Notes: generated from the letters alone by a model not told the origin. A stretch of DNA of 64,000 nt from Arenibacter antarcticus (GCF_041320605.1 NZ_CP166679.1:3706001-3770000), one strand, 5' to 3'. Numbered from the stretch's first letter, positions 48,454 to 58,044 are shown. Numbers and translations: made by a program.

Positions 48454-48531
48454 AATGATTCTGATAGGTACAATTCGTTAAGTTTTCTTAAAATAGGTAC
48501 GGGTCTATCCCAAATGTATTAAATTTATAAT

Positions 48532-49674
48532 ATGGCGATAAAAAAAAGAAAAGGCTTCCGATTTTCCAATTATGTTGCGCCCAACTTAAGTCCGTTTGAA
48601 AAGCTATTTGAAATTTTCAAGGAACTCATCACCCATACCTCGGGAGATGTGGACGAAGCTTTGGATTGGTTAAGGGAATTGGATAAGGAATACGGCCTTA
48701 CCGATGAGAACTATACGATAGACGACTTTGTAGAAGATCTTAAGGCCAAGGGATATCTACGTGAGGAGTTCGAGAAGGGGGAGAATGATGGTACTGGAAC
48801 TTCCAAAGCAGATTTGGCCATTACGGCCAAAATGGAGCGAGTAATTAGACAAGCAGCCTTGGATCAAATTTTCGGGAAGATAAAGCGCAGTGGTTCTGGA
48901 AATCATAAAACAGGGAAACCTGGAAGGGGAGACGAGCATACTGGAGAGTTTAGGGAATATCGTTTTGGGGATAGTTTGGAACGTATTTCCATGACCGAAA
49001 GTTTAAAAAATGCTCAAATAAATCACGGTATTGGTAATTTTAATTTATCTGAAGAGGATCTGGTAGTTGAAGACACTCAATTTAAAGCACAAATGAGTAC
49101 AGTTCTTATGATCGATATTAGTCATAGTATGATACTTTATGGAGAAGACCGTATTACTCCTGCCAAAAAAGTAGCTATGGCACTTGCCGAACTCATCACC
49201 ACTCGTTACCCCAAGGATACCTTGGAAATATTGGTTTTTGGAAACGATGCCTGGCCTATTCCTATAAAAGAATTACCCTATTTAAAAGTTGGTCCCTACC
49301 ATACCAATACTGTAGCAGGATTACAGCTGGCCATGGATATGCTCCGCAGGAAACGAAACACCAACAAGCAGATCTTTATGATAACGGATGGTAAACCCAG
49401 CTGTATTAGATTGCCCGATGGTACCTATTATAAAAACAGTGTTGGTCTAGACGATTACATTGTGGAAAAGTGCTATAATATGGCTCGGCAAGCTAGAAAA
49501 TTGCACATCCCCATTACTACATTTATGATTGCCAAGGACCCTTATTTAACACAATTTGTAAGACATTTTACAGAGGCTAATAGGGGCAAGGCCTTCTTTA
49601 CAGGACTAAAAGGTCTAGGAGAAATGATTTTTGAAGATTACGAACAGAATAGAAGAAAAAGATTAAAGGGGTAA
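48532..49674 (+). CDS. VWA-domain protein, partner of the following AAA ATPase
   Basis: 380 residues, soluble. A helical N-terminal region (about 1-115) with FEIFKELITHTSGDVDEALD is followed by a Gly/Lys-rich linker and a VWA domain from about 185 with MIDAS DISHSM, TNTVAGLQLAMDML and FMITDGKPSC. ChlD/BchD and MoxR-VWA systems share this fold. The AAA+ gene starts 74 bp downstream, so the two probably form one metal-dependent chaperone-like complex. Target unknown; no tetrapyrrole genes are nearby. Confidence 0.82.
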   Translation: MAIKKRKGFRFSNYVAPNLSPFEKLFEIFKELITHTSGDVDEALDWLRELDKEYGLTDENYTIDDFVEDLKAKGYLREEFEKGENDGTGTSKADLAITAKMERVIRQAALDQIFGKIKRSGSGNHKTGKPGRGDEHTGEFREYRFGDSLERISMTESLKNAQINHGIGNFNLSEEDLVVEDTQFKAQMSTVLMIDISHSMILYGEDRITPAKKVAMALAELITTRYPKDTLEILVFGNDAWPIPIKELPYLKVGPYHTNTVAGLQLAMDMLRRKRNTNKQIFMITDGKPSCIRLPDGTYYKNSVGLDDYIVEKCYNMARQARKLHIPITTFMIAKDPYLTQFVRHFTEANRGKAFFTGLKGLGEMIFEDYEQNRRKRLKG

Positions 49675-49748
49675 TTAGCCTTAATCATGTCAATTTAACA
49701 TCCTTGGCTTGATCACGGAACTTAACACCAAAAAAATACTATCAAATT

Positions 49749-51218
49749 ATGAAATTGAACCATACGGAAATTCAAACTATAGGAGCTCTAAAAAAAGCTG
49801 GTTATAAAACAAAAAAGATAAAGGATGAATTAAGAGATAATTTAATACATAAAATTAAGTCGGGCCAAGACGCCTTTACAGGGGTATGGGGATATGAGAA
49901 TTCTGTAATCCCGGAATTGGAAAGCGCAATTTTATCCCGGCACAATATTAACCTTTTAGGCTTAAGGGGTCAGGCTAAAACTCGGTTGGCGCGGTTAATG
50001 GTAAATCTCTTGGACGAATATATTCCCATCGTTGCAGGGTCCGAGATCAATGATGATCCCACGGATCCCATTTCTAGGTTCGCCATAGAAATGATCAAGG
50101 AGCGGGGAGATGATACCCCAATCAGTTGGATTCATAGGAATGAACGATTTTTTGAAAAATTAGCGACCCCAGATGTTACAGTGGCCGATTTAATAGGGGA
50201 TGTAGACCCTATAAAGGCAGCAAATTTAAAATTGTCCTATGCAGATGAAAGGGTGATCCATTTTGGGATGATCCCAAGAGCCAATAGAAGTATTTTCGTG
50301 ATTAATGAGCTACCTGATCTCCAGGCCAGGATACAAGTTTCGCTTTTCAACATTTTACAGGAGGGGGATATACAAATTAGAGGGTTTAAATTGCGCTTAC
50401 CATTGGACCTGCAATTTGTATTTACGGCCAATCCTGAGGATTATACCAACAGGGGGAGTATTGTTACGCCCCTAAAAGATAGGATTGGATCGCAGATACT
50501 CACCCATTATCCAGAGGACATTGCAACCGCCCGTAAGATTACAGAACAAGAATCCAGAATAGATCCGCAACAGCTTGATGCCGTTTATGTTCCGGATCTT
50601 GCAAGGGATTTAGTGGAACAAATAAGTATTGAAGCGCGAAAAAGCGAATATGTTGATCCCAAAAGTGGTATAAGTGCCAGAATGAGCATCACCTCATTTG
50701 AAAACTTGTTGAGCACAGCTGAACGAAGGATCTTAAAAAATGGGAATACTACTACCCAATTGCGACTGATGGATTTTATGGGGGTAATTCCCTCCATAAC
50801 CGGTAAAATAGAATTGGTTTATGAAGGAGAACAGGAAGGCGCAGGAAGTGTGGCAGAAATTTTGATCGAAGATGCGGTTAAAACCATTTTTTCGGACTAC
50901 TTCCCTAAAATAGAAAAATTGGAGCGCAAGGATGTTCAAGGGCCTTATGACGAATTATTGAGTTGGTTCTTTGAAGGTGAGGGGTTCGAGTTGCTGGATG
51001 ATGACAAAGACGGGGAATATAAAAAGAAACTAGATAGTATCCCGGCCCTAGATCAGCTAATACAAGAATACCAGCCCAATTTTGAAAAAAAGGATATTTA
51101 CTTCCTAAAGGAATTATTGCTATGGGGTTTGGTGGGCTACAAAAAGTTGAGCAAACAGCGCTTCGTTAAAGGCTATCAGATAAAAGACATATACGGGAGT
51201 TTTATAAGTGGTCTTTAG
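49749..51218 (+). CDS. MoxR/ChlI-like AAA+ ATPase
   Basis: 489 residues. Walker A is unusual: GLRGQAKTRLAR (near 74), with Ala in place of the second-last Gly of GxxGxGK. IFVINELPDL (near 185) takes the Walker B place with NE instead of DE. FVFTANPEDYTNRGSIVTPLKDRIG contains sensor 1 and the arginine-finger region (quoted in parts). The C-terminal third (about 290-489) is helical, with an acidic ELLDDDKDGEYKKK stretch. It pairs with the upstream VWA protein. The usual order is AAA first; here it is VWA first. Confidence 0.82.
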   Translation: MKLNHTEIQTIGALKKAGYKTKKIKDELRDNLIHKIKSGQDAFTGVWGYENSVIPELESAILSRHNINLLGLRGQAKTRLARLMVNLLDEYIPIVAGSEINDDPTDPISRFAIEMIKERGDDTPISWIHRNERFFEKLATPDVTVADLIGDVDPIKAANLKLSYADERVIHFGMIPRANRSIFVINELPDLQARIQVSLFNILQEGDIQIRGFKLRLPLDLQFVFTANPEDYTNRGSIVTPLKDRIGSQILTHYPEDIATARKITEQESRIDPQQLDAVYVPDLARDLVEQISIEARKSEYVDPKSGISARMSITSFENLLSTAERRILKNGNTTTQLRLMDFMGVIPSITGKIELVYEGEQEGAGSVAEILIEDAVKTIFSDYFPKIEKLERKDVQGPYDELLSWFFEGEGFELLDDDKDGEYKKKLDSIPALDQLIQEYQPNFEKKDIYFLKELLLWGLVGYKKLSKQRFVKGYQIKDIYGSFISGL

Positions 51219-51232
51219 AATAAAAAAAGGAG

Positions 51233-51715
51233 TTAACTGTGGGAATCAATATGATTGTTTAGATAATCAAAATTATAATTTCCGATTATCCTTTTCCGAA
51301 TAAAAAAGGCCCAAATAGTACAGATGGCCAAAAAAACCTGTAAACCAAGAATTAAAATTCCCATGGGAAGAAAGGTGCTTGGAATAATATGCCCTTCAAA
51401 TTTAGTAAACGAACTTAGTAATAATCCTGTTTCGAATATTTCATAAAAATAAACCACAAGTACCCCGTACATCACATATTCTAAATTTTTCATGATCACA
51501 TCCGGATATTCATTTTCGGAAATCTTAAACCATAGTACATACAGATAAACAAAATGGACTAAAGTAATAATGGGAAAGATAAAATTTACAGCATTTTTAA
51601 AATGGAATTGATTGCTGTACAACCCATAAAAGTTAAAAAAAATCAAGACAATCAAAACGTTAACGGATATGGTAAGATTGATTTTAATAGCTCGTAAATT
51701 TTTCTTGTTCACCAT
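51233..51715 (-). CDS. Four-helix membrane protein, unknown function
   Basis: 160 residues with hydrophobic segments at about 13-32, 42-62, 80-102 and 115-137 and basic ends (MVNKKNLRAIK; FIRKRIIGNYNF). No motif recognised. Convergent with the AAA ATPase gene (14-bp gap). Confidence 0.65.
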   Translation of the reverse strand: MVNKKNLRAIKINLTISVNVLIVLIFFNFYGLYSNQFHFKNAVNFIFPIITLVHFVYLYVLWFKISENEYPDVIMKNLEYVMYGVLVVYFYEIFETGLLLSSFTKFEGHIIPSTFLPMGILILGLQVFLAICTIWAFFIRKRIIGNYNFDYLNNHIDSHS

Positions 51716-52020
51716 CTTTATACGGGAATTTTTTAGGAAACTTTAAACATAATTACGATTTAAAAACTGCTTATATGAAAAATATCGTTGAAGAGATGGA
51801 ATTCTAAGACGGAATAATAACTTCCTGAACTGTGGATGCTAATTTTATCGATCACAGGAAAAGTAAGGAATAGATGCTTGACAAATAATATGAATGATTG
51901 TCGCTTTCCACTAATTTTTGAAAATTAATAACTGCAGAATACCCCTTCTCCCTTTTATTAGGCCGAATAGAAAAAGGGGGTATGTTTAACACCAGCGAGC
52001 TTGCTCTATTGACGCTAGCC
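51716..52020. other. Gene-free stretch with a long inverted repeat at 51939-51983
   Basis: ATACCCC (51939-51945) pairs with GGGGTAT (51977-51983), with more imperfect pairing inside (CCCTTTT against AAAAAGGG). No T run on either side. A 9-codon ATG frame at 51776 (MKNIVEEMEF) has no sign of being a gene. Confidence 0.4.
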
Positions 52021-52458
52021 TCAGATCAGCCATTTTTGTTTGATAGAATAATTTGCAAAGGCCACCAGTCCAATCCCAATAAGTATAATAACAATGGGGA
52101 ATGCCATAGCAGCACTGCCAAGGACTTCAAAAGTATTGCTTAGGAAAAAATGGTAAAGTTGTTGTAGAAGAATGCCTGCCAAGGATAGCATAAAAGCCGT
52201 TTTGGCCCATTTTTTTTTCCACAATAACCCAACTGCTCCTGCAAGTCCGGCCCAAACGGCCACTGCATAGCAGGCCGTGGCCCATATAGGTCTAGATTCA
52301 TAGAGCAATCGCTCTGCTTCTGGTAAGGTCTGTAATGCCTCTGCACTCATAAAAGCATCCATGAGGTATGCAGATACCCCCATTAAATTCCAAATAAGTG
52401 CAATTACACCTATAATCCAAAACCACATTGGTGGTTTTACTATTAGTTTTTCTGTCAT
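52021..52458 (-). CDS. Small four-helix membrane protein (flavobacterial, sometimes called sugar transporter)
   Basis: 145 residues. PPMWFWIIGVIALIWNLMGV opens helix 1, MSAEALQTLPEAERLLYES is a periplasmic or cytosolic loop, and three further helices follow (about 60-80, 85-105, 115-135). I recall this PxWWFWIIxxxALxWNxMG pattern from small proteins that some databases label sugar transporter without experimental support. Function unknown. Confidence 0.65.
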   Translation of the reverse strand: MTEKLIVKPPMWFWIIGVIALIWNLMGVSAYLMDAFMSAEALQTLPEAERLLYESRPIWATACYAVAVWAGLAGAVGLLWKKKWAKTAFMLSLAGILLQQLYHFFLSNTFEVLGSAAMAFPIVIILIGIGLVAFANYSIKQKWLI

Positions 52459-52578
52459 TTTTGGTTGGTTTAGAGTAATATTGTTGAGGACAATTTACAT
52501 TAAATTTGGTTACAATAGCTATTAGGTATTTTAATCTGAAACCAATTGGTAACGCAATAAATTATATTGGAAGATAAA

Positions 52579-53364
52579 ATGCATAGAAAAAAATACTACT
52601 ATTTGGTTCGCGTACAATATTTGGGATTTAGGTTCAGCGGTTGGCAAAAACAACCTCAGCATAAAACTGTGGAGGGAATGTTGACAAAAACGTTAAAATT
52701 TATTTTGCCCGACTCAAAATTTAAAATTTTGGGTGCCGGGAGAACAGATGCCAAAGTATCAGCCTTGGATATGGCATTCGAATTATTTCTTTTCGACGAT
52801 CCTTTGAAGGATATGGACGGTTTTATACGGGACTTTAATACCAATCTTCCTTCAGATATTAGGGTTGTTGGATTGGAAGAGGTAAACCAAGAATTTAATA
52901 TTATAAAGGACAGTAGGCAAAAGGAGTATGTATACCTTTTTTCATTTGGCGAAAAGAACCATCCTTACTGTGCTCCTTTTTTAGCAAATATTATAGACGA
53001 TTTGGACATAGACCTAATGATTAAATGCGCGGAGTTGTTTGTTGGTACCCATGATTTCTCGGCATATACAGCACGGTTACAGTCCAATACCAAGGTGGTT
53101 AGGACCATTGACTCTTGCCAAATTAAAATAAATACTATTTTAAAGGCCAACTTTTTTCCAGAAACCAGTTATGCCCTGCACATATGTGGAGCGGGATTTA
53201 TGAGATATCAAATTAGGATGATAATGGGAGCCTTGATTCAAGTAGGGAAAGGGGAACTTCTTGTATCGGATATTAAAGAATCGCTCCTAAATACCAGTAC
53301 TACCACCCTTACCTATGTTGCACCAGGATCGGGGTTAATGCTAAATAAGTTGGATTTTGATTGA
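52579..53364 (+). CDS. truA: TruA-type tRNA pseudouridine synthase
   Basis: Isomerises uridines at 38-40 of the anticodon stem. LVRVQYLGFRFSGWQKQPQH, the catalytic Asp57 in GAGRTDAKVSA (numbering from ATG 52579), DFSAYTARLQSN, and AGFMRYQIRMIMGALIQVGKG are clear TruA features. A TTG four codons upstream is an alternative start. A -7 box TAAATTTG lies at 52501-52508. 261 residues. Flavobacterial genomes often carry two TruA-like genes; whether this is the principal one is uncertain. Confidence 0.85.
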   Translation: MHRKKYYYLVRVQYLGFRFSGWQKQPQHKTVEGMLTKTLKFILPDSKFKILGAGRTDAKVSALDMAFELFLFDDPLKDMDGFIRDFNTNLPSDIRVVGLEEVNQEFNIIKDSRQKEYVYLFSFGEKNHPYCAPFLANIIDDLDIDLMIKCAELFVGTHDFSAYTARLQSNTKVVRTIDSCQIKINTILKANFFPETSYALHICGAGFMRYQIRMIMGALIQVGKGELLVSDIKESLLNTSTTTLTYVAPGSGLMLNKLDFD

Positions 53365-53410
53365 AAAGTAGTATTTGTGAAGAGGTATTAGATTGGTTTA
53401 CTAAAGTTAT

Positions 53411-53435
53411 GGGGGACATCGTTCGATTTCCCCCC
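53411..53435 (+). terminator. Hairpin after truA
   Basis: GGGGGA (53411-53416) pairs with TCCCCC (53429-53434), with ATCG/CGAT inside. Very stable but with no T run, so its role as a terminator is uncertain. Confidence 0.4.
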
Positions 53436-53556
53436 TACAGTTCCGATAGCCATAAGTAGTACGGTTAAATGTTTTAATAAGTGGATAAAGGCGTATTTTG
53501 AATGCTTAAATTAGTGATTCATTGGCCAACCAAAGGTATGTTTAAATCAAAAAATA

Positions 53557-54663
53557 ATGAATAAAAAAAAGGGTACGGCAAAGACTACGCAAAAAAAAAT
53601 ATCTAGGAGGGCGGCAAAGATGGGGAAGGCTCCCGGAAGTGTTATCTATATGGGGGATAGGGAAGGGGAAAAGAGTACTGTTAGCGTCCTGGAATACAAT
53701 GAGCGTCAATTAGAAGAACATGAATTGGATGTCTATAATCCAGAGCATTTTAATAAGATAGTGGCTTTTAAGGATACTCCATCTATTTCTTGGATAGATG
53801 TTATTGGCCTAAGTGATGAACTATTTATAGAGAAACTTGGGAATTCCTTTAACCTAAATCCACTTTCTATTGAAGATGCTGTTAATACCCATCAGCGTCC
53901 CAAAATAGATGAGTATGAAAATTATATTTTCAGTGTATTTAATATGCTCTATTTTGATGAAAACAATGAGCTTGTAGCAGAACATGTAGCCATTGTTTTA
54001 ATGGAAAATACAGTACTCGTTTTACAGGAATTAAAAGGAGATGTTTTTAATGGGATTCGCAATAGAATTAATAACAAGACGGGAAGGATAAGGGTAAAAG
54101 GTGCCGATTATTTATTTTTTGCCTTATTAGATGCTATTATAGATAACTATTTTGTGATATTGGAGAATGTCAATACCAAAATTGAAATATTGGAGGAGGA
54201 GGTATATCAGCACCCTAGACCCGAGATTGCTCAACAGATCCAAGAATTAAAAAAAGAAGTCCTTAAGATTAGGCGTTGGATCTACCCTGTAAAGGAGCTG
54301 GTAAGCCGATTAATAGACTCTGAGCATCCATTGATCTCCAAGGACACCAAGCTTTTTCTTCGTGATGCTATGGATCACAGTACGGAAATAAATGAAACAT
54401 TACAGGTGTATCGGGAGATGTCCATGAGTTTAATGGAAATGTATATTAGCAATATTAGTAATAAGATGAACGAGGTAATGAAGGTACTGACTATAATGGC
54501 CTCCATTTTTATACCCCTTACTTTTATAGCTGGAGTATACGGTATGAACTTCGACTACATTCCTGAATTACATTTGCAATATGGTTACTTTTACGTATGG
54601 GGTCTTATGATCCTTATTTTTGTGGGATTACTCATCTTTTTCAAAAGAAAACGATGGTTATAA
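53557..54663 (+). CDS. corA: CorA-family magnesium/cobalt transporter
   Basis: 368 residues. The basic N-terminus (KKKGTAKTTQKKISRR) is followed by a large cytosolic domain and long helices (LENVNTKIEILEEEVYQ). The C-terminal pore has TM1 ending in YGMNF (near 325), the CorA Gly-Met-Asn filter, the loop DYIPELHLQYGY, and TM2 (YFYVWGLMILIFVGLLIFF) with a basic tail. Forms a pentamer in the inner membrane and lets in Mg2+ (perhaps Co2+). Monocistronic. Confidence 0.92.
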   Translation: MNKKKGTAKTTQKKISRRAAKMGKAPGSVIYMGDREGEKSTVSVLEYNERQLEEHELDVYNPEHFNKIVAFKDTPSISWIDVIGLSDELFIEKLGNSFNLNPLSIEDAVNTHQRPKIDEYENYIFSVFNMLYFDENNELVAEHVAIVLMENTVLVLQELKGDVFNGIRNRINNKTGRIRVKGADYLFFALLDAIIDNYFVILENVNTKIEILEEEVYQHPRPEIAQQIQELKKEVLKIRRWIYPVKELVSRLIDSEHPLISKDTKLFLRDAMDHSTEINETLQVYREMSMSLMEMYISNISNKMNEVMKVLTIMASIFIPLTFIAGVYGMNFDYIPELHLQYGYFYVWGLMILIFVGLLIFFKRKRWL

Positions 54664-54751
54664 GCGCCCATACATTCAAAAATAATTGTTGGAGTAACAT
54701 TGCTTACTTTGCCATGGTCATTGGGATCAAATTTCCTGTAAAACCTAAATA

Positions 54752-55636
54752 TTAGAGAAACAGATCAGACGAAAGATACCGGTCTCCCCGATCACAAATA
54801 ATGGAAACTATGACGCCGCTATCTATGGTCTGGGCCAATTTAATAGCTGCTGCAGCTGCTCCACCGCTGCTCATGCCAGCAAATATTCCTTCTTCCTTAG
54901 CCAATCTTTTTGCCATATCTATGGCTTCCTTCTCACTGACCTCTAAAACCGAATCCACTTTTTTGGGATCAAATATTTTAGGAAGATATTCCACTGGCCA
55001 TTTGCGTATCCCGGGTATTTTGGCATCGTCGCTAGGTTGAACGCCCACGATCTGAATCTGGGAATTCTTTTCCTTAAGAAAAGTTGATGTTCCCATAATG
55101 GTCCCAGTGGTACCCATGGAGGACACAAAATGGGTAATTTCCCCTTGGGTGTCTCTCCAGATTTCCGGTCCGGTACTATGGTAGTGGGCTTTCCAATTAT
55201 CATCATTTGAAAATTGGTTTATCATATAGAATCCTTCCTTTGCTACCTTGGCCTCAGCATAGTCCCTTGCGCCTTCAATACCTACATCTGCTGGAGTAAG
55301 CGTTACCTTGGCTCCATATGCCCGCATGGTCTGCACTCGTTCTTTGGTAGAATTTTCGGGCATAACCAATTCTATATCCAGACCGTAAAGACCTGCAATC
55401 ATAGCTAGGGCAATTCCGGTATTGCCACTTGTGGCCTCTATCAACCTTGAGTTTTTATTGAAATCGCCTCTTTCCAATCCTCCTTTTATCATGCTGAGGG
55501 CAGCCCTATCTTTAACGCTACCGCCAGGATTATGGCCTTCCATCTTAAAATAAAGCATTACGTTGGGATTGGGATTAAGTTTTTTGGATACTACCAGAGG
55601 TGTGTTTCCTATGGTCTCCAATATGCTATAAGACAT
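54752..55636 (-). CDS. cysM: Cysteine synthase (CysM type)
   Basis: PLP enzyme that makes cysteine from O-acetylserine and sulfide or thiosulfate. [11 protein letters not shown], the PLP-Lys in [42 protein letters not shown] and [11 protein letters not shown]. At 294 residues it is closer to CysM than the longer CysK. Its start overlaps the end of the serine acetyltransferase gene by 11 bp, so they are translationally coupled. Confidence 0.92.
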   Translation of the reverse strand: MSYSILETIGNTPLVVSKKLNPNPNVMLYFKMEGHNPGGSVKDRAALSMIKGGLERGDFNKNSRLIEATSGNTGIALAMIAGLYGLDIELVMPENSTKERVQTMRAYGAKVTLTPADVGIEGARDYAEAKVAKEGFYMINQFSNDDNWKAHYHSTGPEIWRDTQGEITHFVSSMGTTGTIMGTSTFLKEKNSQIQIVGVQPSDDAKIPGIRKWPVEYLPKIFDPKKVDSVLEVSEKEAIDMAKRLAKEEGIFAGMSSGGAAAAAIKLAQTIDSGVIVSIICDRGDRYLSSDLFL

Positions 55637-56426
55637 GTGGAATAGTTTTTATTTTGATTTCTGGGGAGTGAAAAACAGTTGAGTTGGCCGGTACTGATTT
55701 TGTTAACCATGCATTTCCCCCAATTACGGTGTTTTTTCCAATTACGGTTTCCCCTCCAAGTATAGTGGCATTGGCATAAATGGTAACATTATCCTCAATT
55801 GTGGGGTGCCGCTTAGTTTTTTGAAGTTCTTTAGCTACATACAGGGCGCCCAAAGTAACTCCCTGATAAATTTTTACGTTATCCTTTATAACGGCCGTCT
55901 CTCCTATGACGACACCTGTGGCATGATCAATAAAAAAAGACTTCCCTATCTTAGCCCCAGGGTTAATATCCACCCCTGTCTTTCTATGGGCATATTCCGT
56001 CATCAATCTAGGAACAAGTGGGAATCCAGCATTGTATAATTCATGTGCTAACCTATAGATAGCTATGGCATGGAACCCTGGATACGCCATATATACTTCT
56101 TCAATTGATAAAGAGGCGGGATCGCACTGAACTATGGCCTGAGCGTCCAGATTTAATTTTTCTAGAATTATCGGCAATTGAACCACATAGTTTTCCCAAA
56201 CTTTTTTACAGGGCTTATCCATCCGCCAACAGGCTAAATTTACCAATTCATCAAATTCTTTTTCTAGTATATCCAGATTCTCTTCCACAGGAGTATCAAT
56301 GTCGAACAAGGTGTAAAACATACGATCCGTAAACTGTTCTGTTTTTTCCTTTAAAACAAATCGAAGATTGGGCTGCGTTTTGTGTTCCTTAATATTCTTT
56401 ATGATCAATGCTTTATTCATTTGCAA
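55626..56426 (-). CDS. cysE: Serine O-acetyltransferase
   Basis: Activates serine with acetyl-CoA for cysteine synthesis. N-terminal helical region to about 120, then hexapeptide repeats: [20 protein letters not shown] with the catalytic His, [58 protein letters not shown]. Coupled to cysM by an 11-bp overlap, as one operon from a shared promoter. A CysE-CysK-like complex may form; this is inference. Confidence 0.9.
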   Translation of the reverse strand: MQMNKALIIKNIKEHKTQPNLRFVLKEKTEQFTDRMFYTLFDIDTPVEENLDILEKEFDELVNLACWRMDKPCKKVWENYVVQLPIILEKLNLDAQAIVQCDPASLSIEEVYMAYPGFHAIAIYRLAHELYNAGFPLVPRLMTEYAHRKTGVDINPGAKIGKSFFIDHATGVVIGETAVIKDNVKIYQGVTLGALYVAKELQKTKRHPTIEDNVTIYANATILGGETVIGKNTVIGGNAWLTKSVPANSTVFHSPEIKIKTIPHVL

Positions 56427-56443
56427 TATCCTTTATAGGAATT

Positions 56444-56451
56444 CAAATTTA
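56444..56451 (-). promoter_or_regulatory. -7 box (TAAATTTG) of cysE-cysM
   Basis: Minus-strand TAAATTTG, 18 nt before the cysE ATG at 56426. No clear -33 element. Confidence 0.45.
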
Positions 56452-56486
56452 ACCATTATTTTCAAAATTACGAGAAGCCAAATTGG

Positions 56487-56507
56487 TTAACTTTAGCACA
56501 AAGTTAA
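56487..56507 (+). promoter_or_regulatory. Perfect 8-bp inverted repeat at the DUF2461 start region
   Basis: TTAACTTT (56487-56494) and AAAGTTAA (56500-56507), 5-nt centre, ending six nt before ATG 56514. It covers a near-consensus -7 box TAACTTTA, so it is an operator candidate; a leader hairpin is the alternative. Confidence 0.5.
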
Positions 56508-56513
56508 AGTCAA

Positions 56514-57203
56514 ATGAGTCGTACACAACAGGAAGTCATTACGAAAGAGGTCTTACAAATTTTAGATAAGCTGGAAAACAACAATACCAGGGAGTGGTTT
56601 ACCGAGCATAAGGCAGCGTTTAAGGAACAGGAGGCAACTGTAAAAAATTTCTTCAAACACCTTATGAATAAATTAAAGCTGCATGATGATATAGAAAAAT
56701 TAAAGCTATTCCGAATTTACAGAGATGTTAGATTTTCCAAAGATAAAACCCCGTATAAATCACATTTTGCAGCGTCCTTCTCTAGAGCGGGAGTACGCTT
56801 AAGAGGAGGGTATTACGTGCAATTAAAGCCTGGAAAATCATTCTTAGCGGCGGGGTTCTGGGAACCGAACAAAGAAGATTTATTACGGATAAGGAAGGAG
56901 TTTGAACTGGACAGTTCAGAGATTAGGGCCATTATAAATGATAAAGGTTTAAAAGATGTTTGGGGAGAAATGAAGGGCGATGAATTAAAATTAGCCCCTA
57001 TGGGATTTGATAAGGAACACGAGAATATCGACCTGATTAAAAGGAAACAATTTATTTTTGTAAAAAATTTCACGGACGAGGAAGTATTGTCCGATAAATT
57101 TATGGACGATATAAACAGCGCTTTCCAAAAAATTCGCCCCTATTTTGATTATATGAGTGAAGTTCTTACCACTGATTTAAATGGGGAGTCGGTGTACGAT
57201 TAG
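56514..57203 (+). CDS. DUF2461 family protein
   Basis: 229 residues. NTREWFTEHKAAFKEQEATV near 26, LFRIYRDVRFSKDKTPYKSH near 70, LRGGYYVQLKPGKSFLAAGF near 100 are the family signature (TIGR02453-like). Cytosolic, function unknown. Divergent from cysE. Confidence 0.88.
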   Translation: MSRTQQEVITKEVLQILDKLENNNTREWFTEHKAAFKEQEATVKNFFKHLMNKLKLHDDIEKLKLFRIYRDVRFSKDKTPYKSHFAASFSRAGVRLRGGYYVQLKPGKSFLAAGFWEPNKEDLLRIRKEFELDSSEIRAIINDKGLKDVWGEMKGDELKLAPMGFDKEHENIDLIKRKQFIFVKNFTDEEVLSDKFMDDINSAFQKIRPYFDYMSEVLTTDLNGESVYD

Positions 57204-57281
57204 GACAATTGTATGGCAGTTAGTTTTTAGTTGCGCTAAAGCCGTACAAAATCTACGATTATCCTGTCTGTTAATTTAGTT

Positions 57282-57695
57282 TTAATGTAGCGCAAGAGCT
57301 CCGTTTTCAAATAATTGAATTTGGTCCTTTAACCGTTCTATGACAATTTGCATCATACGTTTGTTTAAGGACGATGAATTTTGGATATAAAGCGTGTATT
57401 CCTCCTCTGTAAATTACCCTATAATAATGCCTTTAAGGGAGTTTCTAAATTTGATATCCTTCTGAATAGAATTTCCAATAAAATATAATCGATTTTGTAA
57501 TCCCAATTCATAAAACCCATTTTTGTGTTTGGCGATATAATTTTTAAGGACCAGTACCAATAATGGATTTTGCATTTTAATGATGGGGCGTAATGTTCTG
57601 TTTTGAAACTGCTCTCCCAAACTCATATTATCGGTTATTAATGCGGAAGGTATATGAGGTCTAATCTCCAAAAGATAATCTGTTCTATTGCTCAT
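57282..57695 (-). pseudogene. Small flavobacterial protein (glyoxalase-labelled family) broken by one nonsense codon
   Basis: A single frame of 137 codons from ATG 57695 to TAA 57282-57284 encodes MSNRTDYLLEIRPHIPSAL, RTLRPIIKMQNPLLVLVLKN, RLYFIGNSIQKDIKFRNSLK, then GIIIG-stop-FTEEEYTLYIQNSSSLNKRM, IERLKDQIQLFENG. The stop is TAA at 57416-57414, codon 94. Related proteins, as I recall them, have Gln there (CAA), so one C-to-T change explains it. Some databases label the family glyoxalase, but I see no VOC metal motif. Otherwise intact, so the inactivation looks recent. Starting downstream, a truncated N-terminal 93-residue product is possible. Confidence 0.75.
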
Positions 57696-58044
57696 ATCTA
57701 TGGTGTTTTTATAAAGATAAGGATTAGCCTGTTCGGGAAGTGGGTTGGCAGATTATAGTTTTAAACGAGGTTATGAACATTATGAATGGGATATTGGATT
57801 AAGGAAAGCTGAATTGATGATTAGTGGAAAAATATTAGTAGCCGTAAGATTATTTTATAGATACATTCTCTTATAATTCAAGTGTAACGGATTGTTGTCT
57901 TCCTCATTATAGCCCCGTTTTATTTCCATAACGAATAAAATAAGAGATCGATATTTAGAAATGTTTAAAACTTGAAACATTTCTAACCTTGCAATGTATT
58001 TGGGTCAATATGTTTCCCTATTTTTCGAAAAAACTTAGAAAACT
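57696..58044 (+). promoter_or_regulatory. Gene-free stretch with a perfect 12-bp palindrome (57955-57986) before the thioesterase
   Basis: TTAGAAATGTTT (57955-57966) and AAACATTTCTAA (57975-57986) with an 8-nt centre. A near-consensus -7 box TGTATTTG follows at 57995-58002, so the palindrome lies at the -33 position and is a good operator candidate. The rest (57696-57950) has no ORF with a recognisable product. Confidence 0.55.
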
